From positions 1 through 33,155 of IMG/VR virus record IMGVR_UViG_3300046474_000200: a stretch of 33,155 nt of DNA. One strand, 5' to 3'. A program made the translations under genes and the position numbers. The stretch comes from a virus. Below are positions 7,970 to 16,591 of the stretch, one piece after another; within the stretch, counting starts at the first letter, position 1, and each line of letters opens with the position of its first letter. The notes below the pieces were generated by a model that had not been told where the DNA came from, ran no database searches, and saw nothing but the letters and a program-made list of their open reading frames with translations.

Positions 7970-8940
7970 TGGCTACGATTCACGATCAGTATGTTGGTGC
8001 CGTTGACGAGGTCACCTACGGCACGGCCGTTGCGGTCACCAAGTTTTTCGAATACCGCTCCGAGGGCATCGCCGGTAAGTACGAGCGGATTGACTCGGAA
8101 GCTATCCGGGCGGGTGGCGGCCGTGCGCTGCGTTCCGACCGATTCGCGGTCAACCCCAAGGGTGCCGAGGGTGACCTCAAGCTTGAGGTTCTCTCGGATG
8201 GTTTCACGCACTGGTTTAAGCACATGTTCGGCGGATTCTCCGACGCTGCACCGGGCGGCGGATTCACCGTGCACACGTACACCGTGGGCGACCTTAACGG
8301 AAAGTCCTTTACCACGCAGGTTGGCCGTTGGGGCTCCGGCGGCACCCTGTACCCGTTCACTTACGCGGGCGGCAAGGTCAAGGACTGGGAGCTTTCCAAC
8401 GCTGTTGACGAGGTTCTACAGCTGAGCCTGTCTCTCGACTTTGCGACTGAAAGTCAGGGTGCCGGTGCGGGTGCGCTCGCGCTCTCTACGCCGACTTACC
8501 CGGCTCTTGCAAAGCTGTTCACCTTCCAGGGTGGCACGGTGACTGTCGGCGGCTCGCAGTTCAACATCTCTGATTTCAGCATCAAGGGTGACAACGGCCT
8601 TAAGACTGACCGGTATTTCATCAAGACCGGTGGCGTCAAGGCTGAGCCGCTTGAGGACTCGCTACGTAAGTATGAGTTCTCTCTAAAGGGCGAGTTCGTT
8701 GACCTGACTCAGGCTCAGCGTGTCTCGGCTGCGACTACGGCGGGTGCGCTGGGCGTCATTTCGGTTACGTGGGACGGTCCTGACCTTTCTCAGCTCAAGG
8801 TCGATATTCCGTTCGCCCGATTCGACGAGGGCTCGCCGAACAGCGGTGGTCGAGAGGTCAACGGGCTTGACCTGAGCGGTGTTTGCCTGACTGACGGTAC
8901 CGCCTCGCCGGTCACCATCACGTACAAGGCGCTGACGTAA
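7969..8940 (+). CDS. Major tail (tube) protein
   Basis: This 323-residue protein has the features of actinophage tail-tube proteins. It begins IHDQYVGAVDEVTYGTAVAVTKFFEYRSEGI. It continues with a beta-rich body containing KGAEGDLKLEVLSDGFTHW and GGKVKDWELSNAVDEVLQLSLS, and ends in strands with SPVTITYKAL. It polymerises into the tail tube around the tape measure. The GTG at 7969 overlaps the upstream stop. It is directly followed by an operator palindrome, which may mark the end of a transcription segment. Confidence 0.88.
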   Translation: MATIHDQYVGAVDEVTYGTAVAVTKFFEYRSEGIAGKYERIDSEAIRAGGGRALRSDRFAVNPKGAEGDLKLEVLSDGFTHWFKHMFGGFSDAAPGGGFTVHTYTVGDLNGKSFTTQVGRWGSGGTLYPFTYAGGKVKDWELSNAVDEVLQLSLSLDFATESQGAGAGALALSTPTYPALAKLFTFQGGTVTVGGSQFNISDFSIKGDNGLKTDRYFIKTGGVKAEPLEDSLRKYEFSLKGEFVDLTQAQRVSAATTAGALGVISVTWDGPDLSQLKVDIPFARFDEGSPNSGGREVNGLDLSGVCLTDGTASPVTITYKALT

Positions 8941-8947
8941 TAGGCAG

Positions 8948-8963
8948 CTCCCAAATTTGGGAG
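8948..8963. promoter_or_regulatory. Operator palindrome 3
   Basis: Perfect core; the dyad is fully symmetric over 22 bp (CAG...CTG). It lies between the tail tube and gp10-like genes. Confidence 0.85.
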
Positions 8964-8982
8964 CTGAGGGAGGACTGAGCCA

Positions 8983-9444
8983 ATGCCTGCGAATGGCTAT
9001 GGAGCCAACATCGAGGGGTTGGCTCAGTTCACCCGTGCCCTTGCTGCGGTGGGGGAGCGGTTCCCTCAAGAGGTTAAAGAGGCCAACTACAACGTTGCCG
9101 ACAAACTAGCCATGGCGGCCAAGGCCAAGGCTAGTGGGTTGTCTCGGCAGCAATCAGCGGCGGCACGCAGCCTACGGGCTACCAAGACACAGAATTACGC
9201 TGCCGTCCGCATGGGTTCCGCACGGGTGCCGTTCGCACTAGGCGCTGAGTTTGGTGCTCGAAAGCGCACCCGTTCCGGCAAGATTGCGCGCGGTTTCCGC
9301 CTGTGGCGCGGAAATCAGTTCATGTCTTGGAACGGCGGACCCGGTTACTTCCTTCACCCTTCCATCCGTGAGAAGGGTCCTGAACTTATCAACGAGTACA
9401 TGCGGGCAATTGACCGCATTAGCGGAGAGGCTTTCCCCGAATGA
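8983..9444 (+). CDS. HK97 gp10-like tail/neck protein
   Basis: This 153-residue basic protein starts at ATG 8983 with GAGGGAGGA upstream. An N-terminal helical part (FTRALAAVGERFPQEVKEANYNVADKL) is followed by FALGAEFGA and the ending GPGYFLHPSIREKGPEL. This is the general pattern of HK97 gp10-like tail-completion proteins. Such genes usually precede the tail tube gene; here it follows it. It overlaps the chaperone start by 4 bases. Confidence 0.65.
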   Translation: MPANGYGANIEGLAQFTRALAAVGERFPQEVKEANYNVADKLAMAAKAKASGLSRQQSAAARSLRATKTQNYAAVRMGSARVPFALGAEFGARKRTRSGKIARGFRLWRGNQFMSWNGGPGYFLHPSIREKGPELINEYMRAIDRISGEAFPE

Positions 9445-9770
9445 GCGAGACTGTTGCGCTGCGTATTGACCCCGACGTTCTGACGATCGGTGACCTTGAG
9501 GACTTTGAGGACGTCGTGGGCGTTCCCCTGTACGACGCGCTAAAGCCCAAGGCGGTTTACGAGGACGGTCAGAAGGTCCTTGACGAGAAGGGCCGTCCCC
9601 TTCTCGAAACGCAGATTTCGACCAAGGCGCTAAAGGCGCTGATCTGGATTACTCAGCGCATCGAAAACGCTGAGTTCACCCTCGACGACGCCCGACGCGT
9701 CCGCGTCTCTGCCCTTGAGCTAGTCGGGGCGGACGACGAGGAGGGAAACGACGACGGGCAGAGCGCCTAA
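9441..9770 (+). CDS. Tail assembly chaperone (short, G-like form)
   Basis: This 109-residue acidic protein lies directly before the tape measure gene, the constant position of tail assembly chaperones. These bind the tape measure during tail polymerisation and are absent from the virion. The C-terminus is very acidic (GADDEEGNDDGQ). The slippery heptamer GGGAAAC at 9743-9749 lies near its end in the correct phase and allows a -1 shift into a second frame. The ATG at 9441 overlaps the upstream stop. Confidence 0.88.
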   Translation: MSETVALRIDPDVLTIGDLEDFEDVVGVPLYDALKPKAVYEDGQKVLDEKGRPLLETQISTKALKALIWITQRIENAEFTLDDARRVRVSALELVGADDEEGNDDGQSA

Positions 9771-9904
9771 GAGAGCGGGCAGCGTTCTGCCGGTTTTACC
9801 GGATGACTCCCGCTGACGTTCGGCAGATGACTGCCGCTGAATATCAGGCTTTCACCTCGTACATGAGCGAGGAACTAGCGTCGAGGGAGTCGCAATATGG
9901 CTGA
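9441..9904 (+). CDS. Tail assembly chaperone, -1 frameshift (G-T) product
   Basis: Slippage on G GGA AAC (9743-9749) joins codons 1-103 of the chaperone to a -1 frame resuming at 9749 and ending at TGA 9902-9904. The product is about 154 residues. The new 51-residue tail is arginine-rich, then reads AAFCRFYRMTPADVRQMTAAEY, a pattern common in T-domains of phage chaperones. A 5-bp hairpin (9778-9791) lies about 28 bases downstream and may or may not matter. The -1 frame has no good start of its own and ends inside the tape-measure start region, both typical of lambda G/GT-like arrangements. Confidence 0.85.
9743..9749 (+). promoter_or_regulatory. Programmed -1 ribosomal frameshift site GGGAAAC
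   Basis: The heptamer follows the X XXY YYZ rule, with zero-frame codons GGA (9744) and AAC (9747). It lies 7 codons before the zero-frame stop and inside the span where the -1 frame is open (9719-9901). Confidence 0.88.
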
Positions 9905-12900
9905 GAACTCTAGGACTCTACGCGTTGTCATTGTGGGCAACGCTGCGAGCGCTCAGCGGGCACTACGTGCGGTTGCTGGAGAGACTGACAATCTCCAGCG
10001 CCGTTCCCGGGGCCTAGGGGGAGCGTTCGGGGCCTTTGGGTCCCGTCTCGCTCAGTTCGGCAAGGCAACCGCGCTAGGGCTCGGCGTGGCTGCCGGTGCT
10101 GCGGTGGTCTGGGGTACCAAGACGGCCGTTCAAATGGAAAACGCGCAGGTTGGCTTTACCACGATGCTGGGCAGTGCCAAAAAGGCGACTGAGTTCCTGG
10201 CGAAGCTACAGGCTTTCGCGGTGGCTACCCCGTTTTCTTCTCAGGACGTCATCAAGTACTCGCAAAGCATGATGGCCATGGGCTTTAAGGCCAAGGAAGT
10301 GATCCCGACCCTGAGGGACGCTGGTGACGCCGTGGCGGCCCTCGGTGGCGAGCCTGAGCGCCTACAGCGCGTGCTGCTGGCCATGGGCCAGATCAAGGCC
10401 AAGGGTCGCGTTATGGGGCAGGAAATGCTACAGCTCACCGAAAACGGTGTTCGTGGCTGGCAGTACCTCGCTGACTACCTGCACAAGTCCGTGCCCGAGA
10501 CCATGAAGCTCGGCGAGAAGGGTCTCATTAGCGCTGACACCGCCATGAAAGCGCTGCGTAAGGGGATGCGCAAGGACTTTGGCGGCATGATGAAAGAGCA
10601 GGCAAACAGCGTATCCGGCATGTGGTCGACGCTAAAGGACACTGCTCAAATCGCACTCGGCAAGATGATGACGGCGTTTTTCCCGCTCATCAAGTCGGTG
10701 TTGCCTAAGATCACGTCGGGTGTGTCAACACTCGCAACGGTCATGGTGCCGACATTCCAGCGAATAGGCGCAGCCATAGGCCCGATCGTGGCGCGCATTC
10801 GCTCGCTGTTCAGCGGGCAGGTTATGCCGGTCCTACAGCGGGTCGGGCAGTACGTGTCTGGCACGCTGATACCGATGATGCGCGACAACTTCAACCGGCT
10901 ACAGCCGGTCGTCATGCAGCTCGTGAACATCTTCCGTACTGAGGTGCTTCCGGCGCTCAAGACGGTTGGCGCTGCGGTAATCCCGGTGTTCAAGACGATC
11001 GTTGATGTCATTGAACAGAAGGTAATCCCGGCTGCCATCGGATTTGTCCAGGCCGTCATGCCGTCCATTCAGCGGTTCGCCGGATTCATCAAGGGCACGG
11101 TTGCCCCGCTCCTCGTGTGGGCATTCCAGCAAGCGCAGCCGGTCATTACCAAGTTCGGTAACGTCGTGACGACGGTGTTTCAGGCCATCGCTGCGGTAAT
11201 CAACTTCCTGACGCCCGTTCTCGCGTTCCTCTGGAAGTTCCTAGGCCCGGTTGTGATCAGCACCCTTAAGGGGCTGTGGTCCGGCATTATCGGCGTGATC
11301 TCCGGTGCGCTGAGCATCATTCAGGGTGTCGCCAACATCTTTATCGGCATCTTCACTGGCAATTGGTCCAAGGCTTGGACCGGCGTAAAGCAGATATTCT
11401 CGGGTATCTGGCAATTCATCGTCGGCGCATTCAAGATTTGGATCTTCGGCAAGGTATTCGGCATCATGCGCGGCGGTATCGCCAAGGTTGCCGGGCTTTG
11501 GCGTGCCGGTTGGGCCGGTATTCGCTCCGTGTTCACGAGCATCGTTGGATTCATCCGGGGTGGCGTTAGCGGCTGGACCGGCGCCATACAGGGAATCATC
11601 GGCCGTGGCGTTTCGTTCTTCCGGGGGATATGGTCGCGCGGTTGGTCCGGCATGCGCTCGACTGTCAGCAGTATGGGCAGTCGCATTGCCGGAGTGGTCC
11701 GAGGGATCCCCAGTAAGATCACGGGCTTTTTCCGGGGGCTGCCCGGCAAGCTTGTGCAGATCGGTAAGGACATCATCAGCGGCCTCGTGCGAGGCATCAA
11801 GAACAGCCTCGGTGCCGTCCTCGGCGCTGCAAAGGCAGTCGTTGACCACATCCCGGGGCCGATCCGAAAGCTAATGGGCATCAAGTCGCCCTCACGCGTC
11901 ATGGCGGATATCGGTAAGTGGATTACGCGCGGCCTCGTGGTCGGCATGCTCGGTGGCGTCAAGAGCGTCAAGAAGACGAGTGAGCATCTCGCCGACCTCG
12001 TCACCAAGGCGTTCCGTGCGGGCAAGATTTCGCGTAGCCACGCTGACTCGCTGCACAAGTACATCAGCGCGCAAAACAAGAAGCTGTCGAAGCTTGCCAA
12101 GGATCGCGAGAAGGTTGCAAAGCAGCTAAAGAGCGCAACCAAGAAGCTTGATGACCTCAAGAAGGCTCGCTCTGATATGGCCTCGTCCGTGGCGAGCAAG
12201 GCCAAGGATTACGGCTCGTTCGTCAACTCGTTCTCTACCGAGGACGGGGCGGACAACTCGCCGAGTGCGATTCTCGCGCGGCTCAAGGGCAAGCTACACA
12301 ACATCATCAAGTTCCGGCAGAATCTCGCCACTCTGCATAAGCGGGGCTTTGGTAACGGCATCATCAATGAGATTGCTCAGGCCGGTCCCGAGCAAGGCGG
12401 ACCGATGGCGACGGCGCTACTCAACGCGAACGGCGCGGATATCAAGGCGATCAATAGCGCCTATTCGCAGATCGGTAAGCAGAGTGACGCGCTGGGCAAG
12501 AAGGTTGCCGGGGACTATTACAAGGCGGGCATTGACTCGGCTCAGGGTCTCGTCAATGGGCTCAAGAAGAAGGAAAGCGACATCACCAAGGCAATCAAGA
12601 AGATTGCCAACGCGATGGTCAAGCAACTCAAGAAGTCGCTAGGTATCAAGTCGCCCTCTCGGGTGTTCCGGGCTCAGGGTCTGTGGGTCGGCAAGGGTCT
12701 CGCCCTCGGTGTCGACGACACCACGGCGGACGTACAGGCAGCCGTCAACCGGCTTGCTGACGTGCGTCCCAACCGGCGCCGGATCGCCGATAGGTCGGTT
12801 GAGTACGCCAACCCGAACACGTGGCGTGGTGGCGCTCAGCCGGTCGTGCACGTGCACGTTGCCGGAAACGTGACCGCTGAGCAGAACCTTGCCAAGGCGA

Positions 12901-12968
12901 TTGCGTCGACGGTACGTGACGAGATTGTGCGCACGGGCAAGCGGAACGGCGGACGTACCGGCCTGTAG
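9897..12968 (+). CDS. Tape measure protein
   Basis: At 1023 residues this is the longest product. It sets tail length. Residues about 70-260 carry the tape-measure N-terminal pattern (VQMENAQVGFTTMLGSAKKATEFLAKLQAFA...). A long hydrophobic, amphipathic middle follows, with repeated aromatic-glycine helices (about 430-640). GIKSPSRV occurs twice, near residues 661 and 917, each time followed by a glycine-rich segment, indicating an internal duplication. A lysine-rich coiled coil lies around 715-770. The ATG at 9897 has GAGGGAG upstream and overlaps the end of the frameshifted chaperone. Confidence 0.93.
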   Translation: MAENSRTLRVVIVGNAASAQRALRAVAGETDNLQRRSRGLGGAFGAFGSRLAQFGKATALGLGVAAGAAVVWGTKTAVQMENAQVGFTTMLGSAKKATEFLAKLQAFAVATPFSSQDVIKYSQSMMAMGFKAKEVIPTLRDAGDAVAALGGEPERLQRVLLAMGQIKAKGRVMGQEMLQLTENGVRGWQYLADYLHKSVPETMKLGEKGLISADTAMKALRKGMRKDFGGMMKEQANSVSGMWSTLKDTAQIALGKMMTAFFPLIKSVLPKITSGVSTLATVMVPTFQRIGAAIGPIVARIRSLFSGQVMPVLQRVGQYVSGTLIPMMRDNFNRLQPVVMQLVNIFRTEVLPALKTVGAAVIPVFKTIVDVIEQKVIPAAIGFVQAVMPSIQRFAGFIKGTVAPLLVWAFQQAQPVITKFGNVVTTVFQAIAAVINFLTPVLAFLWKFLGPVVISTLKGLWSGIIGVISGALSIIQGVANIFIGIFTGNWSKAWTGVKQIFSGIWQFIVGAFKIWIFGKVFGIMRGGIAKVAGLWRAGWAGIRSVFTSIVGFIRGGVSGWTGAIQGIIGRGVSFFRGIWSRGWSGMRSTVSSMGSRIAGVVRGIPSKITGFFRGLPGKLVQIGKDIISGLVRGIKNSLGAVLGAAKAVVDHIPGPIRKLMGIKSPSRVMADIGKWITRGLVVGMLGGVKSVKKTSEHLADLVTKAFRAGKISRSHADSLHKYISAQNKKLSKLAKDREKVAKQLKSATKKLDDLKKARSDMASSVASKAKDYGSFVNSFSTEDGADNSPSAILARLKGKLHNIIKFRQNLATLHKRGFGNGIINEIAQAGPEQGGPMATALLNANGADIKAINSAYSQIGKQSDALGKKVAGDYYKAGIDSAQGLVNGLKKKESDITKAIKKIANAMVKQLKKSLGIKSPSRVFRAQGLWVGKGLALGVDDTTADVQAAVNRLADVRPNRRRIADRSVEYANPNTWRGGAQPVVHVHVAGNVTAEQNLAKAIASTVRDEIVRTGKRNGGRTGL

Positions 12969-12991
12969 GGGAGTCGGGGGCATCTAGGCAC

Positions 12992-13007
12992 CTCCCAAAT
13001 TTGGGAG
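12992..13007. promoter_or_regulatory. Operator palindrome 4, nested in a terminator-like stem
   Basis: Perfect core with CA-c and c-TG flanks, after the tape measure gene. An outer 11-bp stem, GGGGGCATCTA (12976-12986) with TAGGTGCCCCC (13014-13024), encloses it and is followed by TCTCT. Confidence 0.85.
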
Positions 13008-13051
13008 CTGCGGTAGGTGCCCCCTCTCTAATCTGACTAGGAGGTGCATCC

Positions 13052-16006
13052 TTGGCTCAACCATCTGTCACGGTTGAGGTGGCGCTTGACGGGGGACCGT
13101 TTTCCACCTCGTACACGTGGACCGACATAACCAATTGGGTACAGGCGCTCAAGGTCAAGCGTGGCCGAAGCTATGAGCTTGACCGCATTGAGGCGGGTAC
13201 CCTCTCGCTGACTCTCGACAATGCCGACGGCCGGTTTACGCCCGGTCGAGACACGATTAACGAACTGCTGCCGGACAATGTCCGCACGGGCACTGAAACG
13301 CTGGGCTCAACGTCCGGCTTTAGTGCGGGTACTGGGGTTACCCTTGCTTCGGGTACGAGCACGCCGCATAGCGGAACCAAGGCGCTACAGATTCTTGGTT
13401 CCTCGCTCAGCGCCTTTCAATGGATCGCCTACCCGAATACCGTCAACGTCACAGCGGGCACGGCCTATCAGGGGTCGATGTGGATTCGCAAGACCGTTTC
13501 GGGTGGCTACGCTGACGTACCGCTACAGGTGGTCCTAGCGTGGTATGACGCTTCTTTCGCCCTACTTTCCGAGTCCCCGGGCGCAACGTGGGACGGCACT
13601 AGTTCCTCATATACCAAGCTGTCCGCGACGGGTACGGCTCCCGCTAATGCGGCACATTGCTTTTTCGTCCTCAAGTCGACTGCCGCTGTAGCGAGTAGCT
13701 ACGTCTATTGGGCTGACGATTGGTCGCTTGCTCAGGTTAACCCCAACTATCCCAACATCATTCCTCGTCGCCGCATTCGCGTGCGTACGCCGAACCTTTT
13801 GCCTAAGGACACGGCTACCGGCGGCGATATCACGCGTACGTCTGCCGCGTACAACTGCGTCACGGCGGGCACGAGTGATTTCTACACCACGTCCGTTGCC
13901 AAGAGCGGTAGCGGCGCGATACAGGTGCAGTTCGGCAACAACGGCACGGCCGAGTTTGCGAGCGCTGTACAGGTTGGTTATGTGGCCACGGTTCCCGCCG
14001 GTCAATGGTGGTGGTCGGGTACTACCAAGGTCCCTACCGGCCTAGCGCGCATTGCGCCCGGCTCTCACTACAGCGCTGCCGCACAGGTACAGCTAAAGAC
14101 CGGGTCACCGGCCACGGGTGTTAAGGCCCGGCTCAAGTACTACGACGCTGCCGGTAACTTCCTGGCCTCAAGCGCTGCGAGCGGCACGATTAACCTTGTC
14201 GCCGGATCGTGGGTGACGGTATCCATTCTCAACCAAACCGCTCCGGCTAATGCCGTGTGGGCGGGCGTGGAAATCGGCAACAACCTCAACGGCGATAACA
14301 GCGCGGTCATTTACGTTGACGAGGCTCAGCTTGAATTGGGCACCACGGTTTCAGCGTGGACCCCGGGCGGGTCGGTGTTTTCCGGCTACGTCGAGAAATG
14401 GTCTGTTCAGCTTGACTCGCTTGTGCCCACGTGTGAGGTTTCAGCGGTCGACGGTTTCTCGGTGCTGGGCACTACTGAGATGCGTACGCCCTATCAGTCT
14501 GCCGTTCTGGCAAGCGAACCGGTCGGGTATTGGCCGTTGACTGACTCTGTGGGCAGCACCACCGTGGCGAACCTCGTTGACGACACTCAGGCGGGCGCCC
14601 TCGTCGCGTCCAAGTACGGCGGGGCTACTCCGGCTTTCGGCGCTGCCTCTCTGCTCTCTAAAGAGCCTACGCCGACCGCGTACAGCCTTGGGAACATATC
14701 CAGCACGACCGGAACCGTAATCGACGTCAACGACAGCGGAAAGCGAAACTACCCGCTTGCCTTTGAGCTGAGCGTTGCTTTCTGGGCTCTGCCGGTCCGC
14801 CCCTCGTCGGGCAACGTCATAACCCTGTGGTCATGCTGGGACGACATGGCGCAAAACCTGTTGTCCATACGGCTGGACTCCGCCGGGGTTGTTACCGTCC
14901 TCGTCACGTACGCCGCTGGTGAGACGCAGACTTACGACACGACGTCTATTCTCACGCTGTCTACGTCAACACCCTCGTTTATCGCCGTGACGATTGCGGG
15001 CGGCAGTTTCACGCTGTACGTGAATGGCGCGCTTGCATTCGGGTATCCGAACAGCCCGGCAAGCAACACGGACCTACGCGATTTGCGTTGGTCGTCGCTC
15101 GCCGGTCGGCAGGCAGGTTCCATTTACTCGGAGTACGCCAACGGCCGTTACGGGCACTTGGCCGTTTGGGACCGTGCGCTACTCGGTTCGGAAGTGTCGG
15201 ACCTTTGGAAGCTTGGCGGTAACGGGACTACGGCGTACACAGAAGCGGAAGACCTCCGGCTTTCTCGTCTCGCCGCGTATGCCAACTTCCAGGGTGACCT
15301 ATCCCTTGACGGTGGTAAGAGCACGCTACAGACCCCGACATGGGACGACGCCACGGCAGCGCTTGAGGTGCTACAGAATGCCGCTGAGGATGCCGCAGGA
15401 TACGTGTTCATAGACAGTGACGGTCGGCTGACCTATCACAACCGGGCACGTCGTCAGTCGGCTCCCGTGCGGTACACACTGGGCGATAGCACGGGCCTCC
15501 CGTACGAGCCAGGGCTCACGTTCACCATGGACGACGACAAGGTAATCAACGAGGTTACCTACACGCGTACCGGGGGAGCGGCGGCAACGGTTCGCTCGGC
15601 CTCGTCCATTGCGACGTACGGCCGTAAGAGCAAGAGCCTTGACTTGGCCATCACGACCGATTCAGCGGCCAAGGATGCTGCTTACTCACTGCTCAATGCC
15701 TATGAGGTGCCGATCGTGCGCTGTGATCAGGTGAGCATCAACGCCACGGCTACCAACGCGCTATTTCCGATTGCGCTTGGTATCGAGATTGGCGACCGGG
15801 TCCGGCTTGCGGACCTCCCGCCGGGTGCCCCCGCCTCGTCGTATGAGTTCTACGTTGAGGCCATTGACACTGATGTTTCGGTGGACGGTCAGACGGCTCG
15901 ATGGGTGGCAACTCTGTCACTGTCACCGGCAACGGCTACTGACGTTTGGGTCATTGAGGACGGCACTAACGGCATTCTCGACTCAACAACGATTCTTGCT
16001 TACTAG
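13052..16006 (+). CDS. Tail-tip protein: Dit-like N-terminus, carbohydrate-binding/LamG middle, hub-like C-terminus
   Basis: This 984-residue protein starts at TTG 13052 with AGGAGG upstream. Residues 1-75 (YTWTDITNWVQALKVKRGRS..., LSLTLDNADGRFTPGR) are the distal-tail start seen in Streptomyces phages. Two carbohydrate-binding-like beta domains follow (about 80-225 and 245-440; GTSTPHSGTKALQILGSS is typical). A LamG/concanavalin-like domain lies at about 485-700, opening with PVGYWPLTDSVG. The last 260 residues (KVINEVTYTRTGG..., IEIGDRVRLADLPPGAP) look like a tail hub or Tal domain. It probably combines tail-tip structure with cell-surface recognition. Confidence 0.85.
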   Translation: MAQPSVTVEVALDGGPFSTSYTWTDITNWVQALKVKRGRSYELDRIEAGTLSLTLDNADGRFTPGRDTINELLPDNVRTGTETLGSTSGFSAGTGVTLASGTSTPHSGTKALQILGSSLSAFQWIAYPNTVNVTAGTAYQGSMWIRKTVSGGYADVPLQVVLAWYDASFALLSESPGATWDGTSSSYTKLSATGTAPANAAHCFFVLKSTAAVASSYVYWADDWSLAQVNPNYPNIIPRRRIRVRTPNLLPKDTATGGDITRTSAAYNCVTAGTSDFYTTSVAKSGSGAIQVQFGNNGTAEFASAVQVGYVATVPAGQWWWSGTTKVPTGLARIAPGSHYSAAAQVQLKTGSPATGVKARLKYYDAAGNFLASSAASGTINLVAGSWVTVSILNQTAPANAVWAGVEIGNNLNGDNSAVIYVDEAQLELGTTVSAWTPGGSVFSGYVEKWSVQLDSLVPTCEVSAVDGFSVLGTTEMRTPYQSAVLASEPVGYWPLTDSVGSTTVANLVDDTQAGALVASKYGGATPAFGAASLLSKEPTPTAYSLGNISSTTGTVIDVNDSGKRNYPLAFELSVAFWALPVRPSSGNVITLWSCWDDMAQNLLSIRLDSAGVVTVLVTYAAGETQTYDTTSILTLSTSTPSFIAVTIAGGSFTLYVNGALAFGYPNSPASNTDLRDLRWSSLAGRQAGSIYSEYANGRYGHLAVWDRALLGSEVSDLWKLGGNGTTAYTEAEDLRLSRLAAYANFQGDLSLDGGKSTLQTPTWDDATAALEVLQNAAEDAAGYVFIDSDGRLTYHNRARRQSAPVRYTLGDSTGLPYEPGLTFTMDDDKVINEVTYTRTGGAAATVRSASSIATYGRKSKSLDLAITTDSAAKDAAYSLLNAYEVPIVRCDQVSINATATNALFPIALGIEIGDRVRLADLPPGAPASSYEFYVEAIDTDVSVDGQTARWVATLSLSPATATDVWVIEDGTNGILDSTTILAY

Positions 16007-16018
16007 CTGAGGTGGCAT

Positions 16019-16034
16019 CTCCCAAATTTGGGAG
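16019..16034. promoter_or_regulatory. Operator palindrome 5
   Basis: Perfect core with CA-t and g-TG flanks, extended by GGCA/TGCC and followed by CCCCTTGGGAGGG. The downstream sequence closely parallels that after copy 2. Confidence 0.85.
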
Positions 16035-16057
16035 GTGCCCCCTTGGGAGGGTACACA

Positions 16058-16582
16058 TTGGCCACCATACCGAGTCAGCGCACTTGGAACGCTGGTGAGA
16101 CTGTCACGGCCGCGCAGCTCAATTCGAACGTTCGCGATGCGGTCAACTTTTACAAGGCGCTGCCGTTCGGGTACGCGTACCGTACTGCGGCGCAGACGGT
16201 TGCAAACGGCGGTAGCTGGACTAGGGCCGACCTTGACACCGAGTACTACGACAACGACGCGATGTACACCACCTCAACGCCGGGACGAATCACGATCGTG
16301 ACCCCGGGGCTCTATTTCGTTGAGGGTCAGTTGCGCTATTCGAGTAGCTCAAGCGGCACCTATCGCGCTGCTCGCATTCAGCTAACCGGCACCGACGTTG
16401 ACACGCAATACGTGCCTCTCGCACCGAGCAACTCAACTCAGGTGTACGTCAAGGGCTACCGGCAGTGCGTTGCGGGTGACTATTTCGAAATCAGCGGGCT
16501 GCACGACCACACCGCCGCTCTTTCCCTGGCAGTCGGCAGCTACCACTACACGTTTCTACGCGCCCGTTTCATGGGTGCATAA
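16058..16582 (+). CDS. Minor tail protein with C1q-like fold
   Basis: This 174-residue protein starts at TTG 16058 with GGGAGGG 7 bases upstream. The N-terminal ATIPSQRTWNAGETVTAAQL is a stock attachment segment of actinophage tail-tip proteins. The remainder (SWTRADLDTEYYDNDAMYTTSTPGRITIVTPGLYFVEGQLRY..., YHYTFLRARFMG) matches the jelly-roll pattern of C1q/TNF-like receptor-binding domains. It probably sits at the tail tip and may contact the host wall. It is followed at once by the endolysin gene. Confidence 0.82.
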   Translation: MATIPSQRTWNAGETVTAAQLNSNVRDAVNFYKALPFGYAYRTAAQTVANGGSWTRADLDTEYYDNDAMYTTSTPGRITIVTPGLYFVEGQLRYSSSSSGTYRAARIQLTGTDVDTQYVPLAPSNSTQVYVKGYRQCVAGDYFEISGLHDHTAALSLAVGSYHYTFLRARFMGA

Positions 16583-16591
16583 GGGGAGTCC

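Noticed and set aside
11321-12205. Minus-strand frame with hydrophobic sequence
   Set aside because: It is antisense of the tape measure gene; composition follows from the complementary codons.
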